Shown one piece after another: positions 1-4,683 of a DNA stretch of 8,811 bases (position 1 is the first letter of the stretch; each line of letters begins with the position of its first letter). The notes under the pieces were generated by a model. It was given only the letters and a program-made list of their open reading frames with translations, did no database searches and was not told the origin of the DNA. Source of the DNA: Candidatus Pacearchaeota archaeon (lineage in GTDB: Archaea; Nanobdellota; Nanobdellia; Pacearchaeales; GW2011-AR1); assembly GCA_016181905.1 (NCBI GenBank), contig JACOYM010000088.1, forward strand, positions 1 to 8,811. The letters run 5' to 3'. The translations under genes were made by a program, and so were the position numbers.

Positions 1-759
1 AACAGTTTTTATGATAGCCCAACTTATTCCATCATTCAAGAATGGAGCAAAAGTAGCACAATCATTACTTTCGCAACTATTCGCAATTGCAATGCCTCCG
101 TTAGATGCCAGAGCAAGATTAGTTTCAACATTGCCATAAATCGTTCCTGTATTTCCATTTCCACTTGAATCTGCTGCTGTTGTGCCAGAAGTTTCATCAA
201 ACTTCCATTCTGCAACTAATCCTGACCTTATGTCCTGAAATTGCTGAGATGGAGGGGGTTGAGGAGCAGACGCAGAAATAGTTTTTTCCACAATATCCCT
301 CTCTGTTATGGCTGCTTTAATCCCGCAGTTCATCTCCTTATCTGCCTCTGTCTTTATTGCAGGGGCAGCCTCTATTTTTCTTGGCTTTGATGTTATATTC
401 CTGAAAATGTAAATTCCTGTTTCAAGAATCTTCAGTGTTAGATTATCACTCTCTGAAGAAGGCATTTTCTCCTTGCCATCAAAGATGAATTTCATTCCAG
501 CCATCTCTGCGTCCCCTAAATCCCTTTTTACATAAACTATTATGTCACCTGATGTTGAATTATAATCTGCCTTCCTTATGCTTATGCCTGTTGTAACGCA
601 TCCTGCAGTTATCTCCTGCGATTGCTTTCTTATGAACTGAAATAAGACAACAGAAACAATGACAAGCGCTGCAATGACAAATAAAACAATCAAAATTGTT
701 GCCAATACCTCAGAAACTGCTCTTTTGCCTTGCTCGCCTCTTTTTTCTTTTATGTTCAT
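1..759 (-). CDS. Pilin-like surface protein with C-terminal LamG-type domain (partial, 3' end beyond window)
   Basis: The frame is open from an ATG at 759 to the window edge: 253 codons, no stop, so the C-terminus is missing. The N-terminus has a basic stretch (residues 1-13) then KRAVSEVLATILIV and about 27 hydrophobic residues (14-42). This matches the archaeal type IV pilin N-terminal family, processed by a prepilin peptidase after the KRA. Residues 50-155 look like a soluble beta-rich domain. A proline-rich linker (SAPQPPPSQQ, about 164-173) leads to GLVAEWKFDETSG and the DSSGNGNTGT motif (about 180-207), the typical opening of a LamG/concanavalin A-like domain. Such domains often bind carbohydrate or act in adhesion. 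The sequence after it does not follow the usual family pattern closely, so the fold could be divergent. An AAGGA sequence lies upstream of the ATG. It is the last visible gene of the pilus operon, 49 nt after its neighbour. The adhesin role is inference. Confidence 0.85.
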   Translation of the reverse strand, partial: MNIKEKRGEQGKRAVSEVLATILIVLFVIAALVIVSVVLFQFIRKQSQEITAGCVTTGISIRKADYNSTSGDIIVYVKRDLGDAEMAGMKFIFDGKEKMPSSESDNLTLKILETGIYIFRNITSKPRKIEAAPAIKTEADKEMNCGIKAAITERDIVEKTISASAPQPPPSQQFQDIRSGLVAEWKFDETSGTTAADSSGNGNTGTIYGNVETNLALASNGGIAIANSCESNDCATFAPFLNDGISWAIIKTV

Positions 760-808
760 CTTTATTCCTTAATAATGGAATTGTTAGTTTAAAATTTTAT
801 CTGTTGCT

Positions 809-1243
809 TTATTTTATCCACACAAAAATCTTGAATTTTTTTGGGCTGTATGTTTCAAGGGTTGCGCTTATAAAAGTTTCTTTTGCGTATATATCCTTCT
901 TCAGCCCAAGATATGTTGCCATGCCGCAAACATCCTCCGGCTCGCATATTCTTGTTGTGAATTCCAAACTGCCGGGCATTCGCAATTCAATAGTTTTGTT
1001 TATATTGGTTAAGTTTTCCTTTAGTATATCCCCTCTCAATTCATTATCAGAGGATATTTCGCGAAGTATGCTGTCTTCCAGATTATAAATATCCTCCTGA
1101 ATATTTGACACCCTAACCTGCTGGTTATAAAGATAGGCTGAAACGCCTGCTACAATAAGTATTGCAATAACTGCTTCAACAATCCTTAATAATGCCCTCT
1201 TATCTTTCATCATTTTGCCATTTAATTTTTTATTATTTGCCAT
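809..1243 (-). CDS. Small pilin-like membrane-anchored protein
   Basis: 144 aa with a lysine-rich N-terminus, then KDKRALLRIVEAVIAILIV and a single hydrophobic segment (about 18-38), followed by a soluble region. This is the layout of a type IV pilin or pseudopilin: basic leader, glutamate near the start of the hydrophobic helix, and one membrane segment. If cleavage follows A17, the glutamate (E23) is at +6 instead of the usual +5, so processing is uncertain. The soluble part has a likely helical stretch (45-85) and two close cysteines, C100 and C106, which could form a disulfide outside the cell. Start codons at residues 11 and 12 are alternatives and would shorten only the leader. The gene begins 4 nt after the stop of the preceding pilin-like gene, which points to co-translation. 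A minor pilin or priming subunit is plausible. The family is not recognised beyond this architecture. Confidence 0.8.
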   Translation of the reverse strand: MANNKKLNGKMMKDKRALLRIVEAVIAILIVAGVSAYLYNQQVRVSNIQEDIYNLEDSILREISSDNELRGDILKENLTNINKTIELRMPGSLEFTTRICEPEDVCGMATYLGLKKDIYAKETFISATLETYSPKKFKIFVWIK

Positions 1244-1247
1244 TTTA

Positions 1248-2003
1248 TTACCATACCTGGGTATTTAATACAGCCGTAATAATAGTTCCATTGTCATAAA
1301 CCAAGTTTATCGGCTCCTCTTTTGATATAACTACGGCAGTATTGGGCTTGTTTTTAAGCGCATTTATTATTGCATTCTTTGAATTATCTTTTAAAACAAA
1401 CCCAAAGTCATTTCCAGCAGGGAATTTGATGCTTTGCCTTGCAGCATTATAATCCTGCGCATAACTGGAATTAAATGCAGCTAATCTGCTGAAGGATATT
1501 GCTTTCTTTGCGCTTGTTTGCCCTATTGTGATATTCTCTTTCGGGAAATTAATGCAGTCAGAAAGGCTGTACAAGATATTATCAAAGCTTTCTGATGCAA
1601 ATATCCTGTAGAAATCGCCGGATGTTTCTATATCTAAATTGTCGCCCGACTTTCCTGACATAACCCGGCTGTCATCTGCATCCTTGACAATTGTTTTGTT
1701 GCTTCCTATAATTCCCAGTATGCCAAGCTCTAAAAGATTAATCTTAAAGCATAATGCTGCAGGCGTGTGATTTAATTTAATAGAGATGGTTGTGATATCT
1801 ATTGATGAATTCTTGTCAATCTCATAATTCACAATTTCAAGCAGTGCTTTGCTCGGCTCTATTCTTTTTGCAGGATTGATAAATGCAAATACAAATATCA
1901 AAAATGAGATGAACAGCACAAATGACAAAATCATTTCAATGTGCGCCGCGCCTCTTTTTCCTTTTGCCTCTTTTCTCCCTGTTGCTTTGTATTTTTCTCG
2001 CAT
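1248..2003 (-). CDS. Pilin-like protein with canonical class III signal peptide
   Basis: 251 aa. The first 18 residues are strongly basic and end in KRG. AAHIEMILSFVLFISFLIF follows, so cleavage after G18 would leave E23 at exactly +5, the canonical prepilin arrangement. The hydrophobic helix spans about 24-42. The rest (45-251) is a predicted extracellular domain with two cysteines (C85, C150) and a beta-rich C-terminus ending NTQVW. The 39-nt gap before the gene is the largest so far in the operon. It has no Shine-Dalgarno sequence but has an AT-rich AATATAA about 27 nt before the ATG, so a separate leaderless transcript is possible. The position directly after the two platform genes suggests a structural or minor pilin. 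The length exceeds that of a typical small major pilin, so a minor or tip subunit is equally possible. Confidence 0.85.
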   Translation of the reverse strand: MREKYKATGRKEAKGKRGAAHIEMILSFVLFISFLIFVFAFINPAKRIEPSKALLEIVNYEIDKNSSIDITTISIKLNHTPAALCFKINLLELGILGIIGSNKTIVKDADDSRVMSGKSGDNLDIETSGDFYRIFASESFDNILYSLSDCINFPKENITIGQTSAKKAISFSRLAAFNSSYAQDYNAARQSIKFPAGNDFGFVLKDNSKNAIINALKNKPNTAVVISKEEPINLVYDNGTIITAVLNTQVW

Positions 2004-2026
2004 TTTTTGTTTGTTTTTGTTTTAAG

Positions 2027-2033
2027 TTATATT
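2027..2033 (-). promoter_or_regulatory. Possible internal TATA box ahead of the first pilin-like gene
   Basis: AATATAA on the minus strand, centred 27 nt before the ATG at 2003, in the 39-nt gap between the platform gene and the first pilin-like gene. The gap has no Shine-Dalgarno sequence and is A-rich. The spacing would produce a leaderless mRNA, a sensible way to make more pilin than machinery. The motif is short and the region AT-rich, so chance occurrence is likely enough. Confidence 0.25.
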
Positions 2034-2042
2034 GCAGATTTT

Positions 2043-2879
2043 TTAAACAGATATAAACGCCCTCGCGCTTGCTGAAACTATATATGCAATTACCATTAAT
2101 AGAAAAGAGTGCTTGATTCCTGCCTTCAGGCTTCCTTCTGCCAGCTTTCCTATGACCAATCCTGTGAAAAATCCCTGGGCAAGCAATAATGAGATGAATA
2201 TTATAGCTATCTGGTCTGGGGATATTCCTGCTCCTGCCTTGCCCTCAATGCCCAGGCTGCCTGCCGCAGTTATTTCAGATGTCATCGGGACTATCTTGAA
2301 CTGCATAACAAGCATTATAATGATGAATATGATAAATATAATGTAACCCTGAACAACGAGGTTATAGATTGCAGCCCTCCTTTCCTTTTTTAAGGTTTCT
2401 ATCTCAGCGACTGATTTTGACACAGAATCAAGTATGCTTTCTATATTCCCCCCTGCCTGCTCAGCCTCCCTTATAAGCTCCACAGAGCGCAGGATTGTCT
2501 TTGAGTTTGCATCCCTTGCAAATGTCATTAATGCATCCTTTACAGGAATGCCCAGTGAAATCTGGTTCACAAGCTTTTTAATATAAGGATTTAAAACACC
2601 ATAATCCTTGTCTCTGATGTTTATTATGCTTCTGCTTATCGGCGTTCCTGTCTTCACGCTCTCAACAAGATTTCTTGAGAACTCCAGGAATCTTTCATCC
2701 TTCTCTTTCTCAGCCTCTGTCTCAGCAAATATTGAGAGAAAGAAAGGCAGCACGCCTATGATGATTGATATTCCTATTACCAGCGGAAACATCTTTTCTG
2801 TTCTGAGAAATATCACTGAAAGAACTATGGAGATGAGTGCAAATCCTATTCCTATAAGCTGTATTTTTGTTGTTCTCAT
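2043..2879 (-). CDS. Type IV pilus/Tad-like platform protein, short paralogue (T2SSF domain)
   Basis: 278 aa integral membrane protein. Two N-terminal membrane segments (about 8-25 and 31-51) are followed by a cytoplasmic helical domain (about 60-170). Its features ESVKTGTPISRSI, SLGIPVKDAL and EAEQAGGNIESIL are the repeated helix-turn wording of the T2SSF (GspF/TadC/FlaJ) fold. Three further membrane segments lie at about 173-193, 223-245 and 257-274. Proteins of this family sit in the inner membrane above the ATPase hexamer and transmit ATPase motion to the growing pilus. It starts 6 nt after the stop of the other platform gene and has no clear Shine-Dalgarno sequence, so translation probably depends on the upstream gene. 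Two platform genes in tandem resemble the TadB/TadC pair; the order suggests this is the TadC-like partner, but that assignment is inference. Confidence 0.9.
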   Translation of the reverse strand: MRTTKIQLIGIGFALISIVLSVIFLRTEKMFPLVIGISIIIGVLPFFLSIFAETEAEKEKDERFLEFSRNLVESVKTGTPISRSIINIRDKDYGVLNPYIKKLVNQISLGIPVKDALMTFARDANSKTILRSVELIREAEQAGGNIESILDSVSKSVAEIETLKKERRAAIYNLVVQGYIIFIIFIIIMLVMQFKIVPMTSEITAAGSLGIEGKAGAGISPDQIAIIFISLLLAQGFFTGLVIGKLAEGSLKAGIKHSFLLMVIAYIVSASARAFISV

Positions 2880-2885
2880 TTTAAG

Positions 2886-4190
2886 CTAAAGTTTTGCCTG
2901 TTTTAACTGCAAAAATGCTAAAAATATTATATTGACCATTGAGATTGCCAGCACTATAGTTAATGCCATGAAATTTGGATTTGTTAAAAAAGTGCTTATC
3001 CCGCTGATTCCCATCAATACCATAAGCAGGACAAGCATCATCGGAGCGGCAATCGCCACGCTGATGTATATATCCATAAAGGTTTCAGCCATTCTCGTGC
3101 TTTTTTCCTTCTCAAGCTTAAAATCAAACAGCAGGGTTTCAGCCCTTTTGTCAAGGAATTCTGTCAATGAGCCCCCTGTTGAGATTGTTGTGGCTAACCC
3201 ATTAAACAGCTCAGAAAGCTTTCTGTTGGGGGATATCTTTGCAGTGTTTCTCAGCGCGCTTACCAAGTCCATGCCATAAAAATTTATCATGTTCAGCAGT
3301 TTCCTAATCTCTTTTGATGTGTATGGATTCTCCTTCCCCTGGCTTATTATCTTAAATATGTTGGTTGGCTCCAAGCCAGAGCCGGCAATTGCTGACATAT
3401 GTATCGCGACAAAAGGCAGCTCGTCGCTTATCTTCTTGTCAGCTGCTTTTTTCTCGCTTGAGGGATAAAAATAAAACGCAGCAAATGCCAGGATAGGGGC
3501 CAGCAATATTATCCACAAAAATTTTATAACATTTGGGGAGTTTATATTGAGGGCAAGCAGCAGAATAAACAGAATCAGGGAGATTAAAAAAACAACCACA
3601 ACAGAAAAGAGCATCATTGAGATGTATGTGCCGGCCATAATGGCGATGTTTGCCTTTTTCAAGTCCTCATTTATGCTTCTGAAATAACCCCTTGTTAAAA
3701 GCCTGTTTGAGAAATTAGAGAAGAGCCTGTTTGAAAGCTTTGAATAGGGGTTGATTCTTATTTTTCTGCCTTTCTGCTCTCTTTGCCCTGTTTCAATAGC
3801 CTTGGCTTTTATCTTTTTTATCAATTCTTCCCTAATGTCAAGCTCTTTTATGAATCTCTCCTTGTCAATGTCCTTTATTACAGCTGCTCTACCGCGGGAA
3901 TCTTGCCCTTTATAGCTAAGGCTTACAAGCCTTTCCTCTTTTGGTTTTTCTTTGGATGCAGTTGTCTCTGAAGCGGGCGGGATTTTTCTTGCAAGAGATA
4001 TATTTTCAAGAAGCATTGGAACAGCATCATTTAGCATATTAAACTGCCTTTTAAGGGAGGTGATGGCATTCAAAAGCAGCTGTTTCTCATGCGGGCTTCT
4101 TACAGACCTGGACAATTCTGTATGAAACACGATTTCTCTTATAATCTCCTTTTCATTTGCAATGTTTGATTTTAATGCTTCAAAGCTCAT
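2886..4190 (-). CDS. Type IV pilus/Tad-like platform protein, long paralogue (FlaJ/TadB-like, T2SSF domain)
   Basis: 434 aa. Residues 1-180 are soluble and highly charged: a helical N-terminus (1-70), a proline/lysine-rich linker (70-85) and a basic amphipathic section (105-180). Membrane segments follow at about 185-213 and 222-243. The T2SSF core lies at about 257-365, with ELPFVAIHMSAIAGSGLEP, NFYGMDLVSALRNTA and TTISTGGSLTEFLDKRA. Two more membrane segments are at about 371-396 and 407-428. The ELPF...SGLEP wording is typical of archaeal FlaJ/TadC-like proteins. The role is the membrane platform that contacts the assembly ATPase. The long soluble N-terminus is an addition to the minimal family and would face the cytoplasm, where it could dock the ATPase or the 54-aa protein encoded 1 nt upstream. 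The start at 4190 is supported by this tight spacing. The stop is TAG. Confidence 0.92.
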   Translation of the reverse strand: MSFEALKSNIANEKEIIREIVFHTELSRSVRSPHEKQLLLNAITSLKRQFNMLNDAVPMLLENISLARKIPPASETTASKEKPKEERLVSLSYKGQDSRGRAAVIKDIDKERFIKELDIREELIKKIKAKAIETGQREQKGRKIRINPYSKLSNRLFSNFSNRLLTRGYFRSINEDLKKANIAIMAGTYISMMLFSVVVVFLISLILFILLLALNINSPNVIKFLWIILLAPILAFAAFYFYPSSEKKAADKKISDELPFVAIHMSAIAGSGLEPTNIFKIISQGKENPYTSKEIRKLLNMINFYGMDLVSALRNTAKISPNRKLSELFNGLATTISTGGSLTEFLDKRAETLLFDFKLEKEKSTRMAETFMDIYISVAIAAPMMLVLLMVLMGISGISTFLTNPNFMALTIVLAISMVNIIFLAFLQLKQAKL

Positions 4191-4191
4191 T

Positions 4192-4356
4192 TTATCTCAA
4201 GATATCCCTTATTTTACTATGCGCCTCAAGAATGCTGTTTTTCGCCTGCTCAAAACTTTCAATGTCCCTTTTATCATACGCCTTTTGCATTTCTGCTAAA
4301 TGAAACTCTATTGCCTTTATAAGCGAGGATAGAACCTGTATCTTTTCTTCAGCCAT
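4192..4356 (-). CDS. 54-aa helical protein, translationally coupled within the pilus operon
   Basis: A small complete gene of 54 codons: ATG at 4356, TAA at 4192. The protein begins MAEEKIQVLSSLIKAIEFHL and ends HSKIRDILR. It has no membrane segment, proline, glycine or cysteine and is rich in Lys, Glu, Ile, Leu and Ala. Two amphipathic helices are expected, split near the KRD at about residues 29-31, as in a helical hairpin or short coiled coil. It lies 1 nt after the 105-aa gene and 1 nt before the long platform gene. An AGAGGAAAG Shine-Dalgarno-like sequence sits in the last codons of the upstream gene. That spacing supports it as a real gene. I do not recognise a family. It may be an adaptor for the ATPase or for the soluble N-terminus of the platform protein, which is also helical; this is inference from position only. 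Confidence 0.8.
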   Translation of the reverse strand: MAEEKIQVLSSLIKAIEFHLAEMQKAYDKRDIESFEQAKNSILEAHSKIRDILR

Positions 4357-4357
4357 T

Positions 4358-4675
4358 TTAAATCTTTCCTCTTTTAATTTTTCCTGCTATCAAACCAATA
4401 ATTGCTCCAACAAGAAAATAAACAAACAAAGAAGAGATTATAATAACCAACAATTTAGGAGTGCTTGTGTAATACATCGCATCATATCTGCCAAAAAACA
4501 AGAATGAAATTAAGATTCCTGGAATTGAGAGCAAAATAAAAACATTGCCTAATATAATGATTATATCTGCAGAAGAAACTTGGTTTATCAAAAAAGTTAA
4601 TAATGTAATTATTCCGTATAGAGAAACTCCAATTATTCCTCCTTTTAACCAGCTAGCTAAATTTTTCCATCTCAT
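4358..4675 (-). CDS. Small membrane protein, three predicted transmembrane segments, unknown function
   Basis: 105 aa starting MRWKNLASWLKGG, a basic/aromatic cytoplasmic start. Three hydrophobic segments follow at about 12-31, 36-62 and 74-100, and a basic tail KIKRGKI ends the protein. By the positive-inside rule the short C-terminal tail is probably cytoplasmic. It begins 8 nt after the ATPase stop and ends 1 nt before the 54-aa gene, so it is embedded in the operon. No Shine-Dalgarno sequence is visible. Sample stretches are AT-richer (about 23% and 33% GC in two hand-counted 60-nt lines) than the platform gene (about 42% in one line), which hints at a different origin. The family is not identified: small proteins of this kind are common in small archaeal genomes, so it may be an accessory factor of the pilus or an inserted unrelated gene. 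Confidence 0.75.
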   Translation of the reverse strand: MRWKNLASWLKGGIIGVSLYGIITLLTFLINQVSSADIIIILGNVFILLSIPGILISFLFFGRYDAMYYTSTPKLLVIIISSLFVYFLVGAIIGLIAGKIKRGKI

Positions 4676-4683
4676 TTTATTTT

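Noticed and set aside
696..1088. 130-codon plus-strand frame over the pilin-like genes
   Set aside because: Antisense to two genes with clear pilin architecture; composition is that of a complement of membrane-helix codons.
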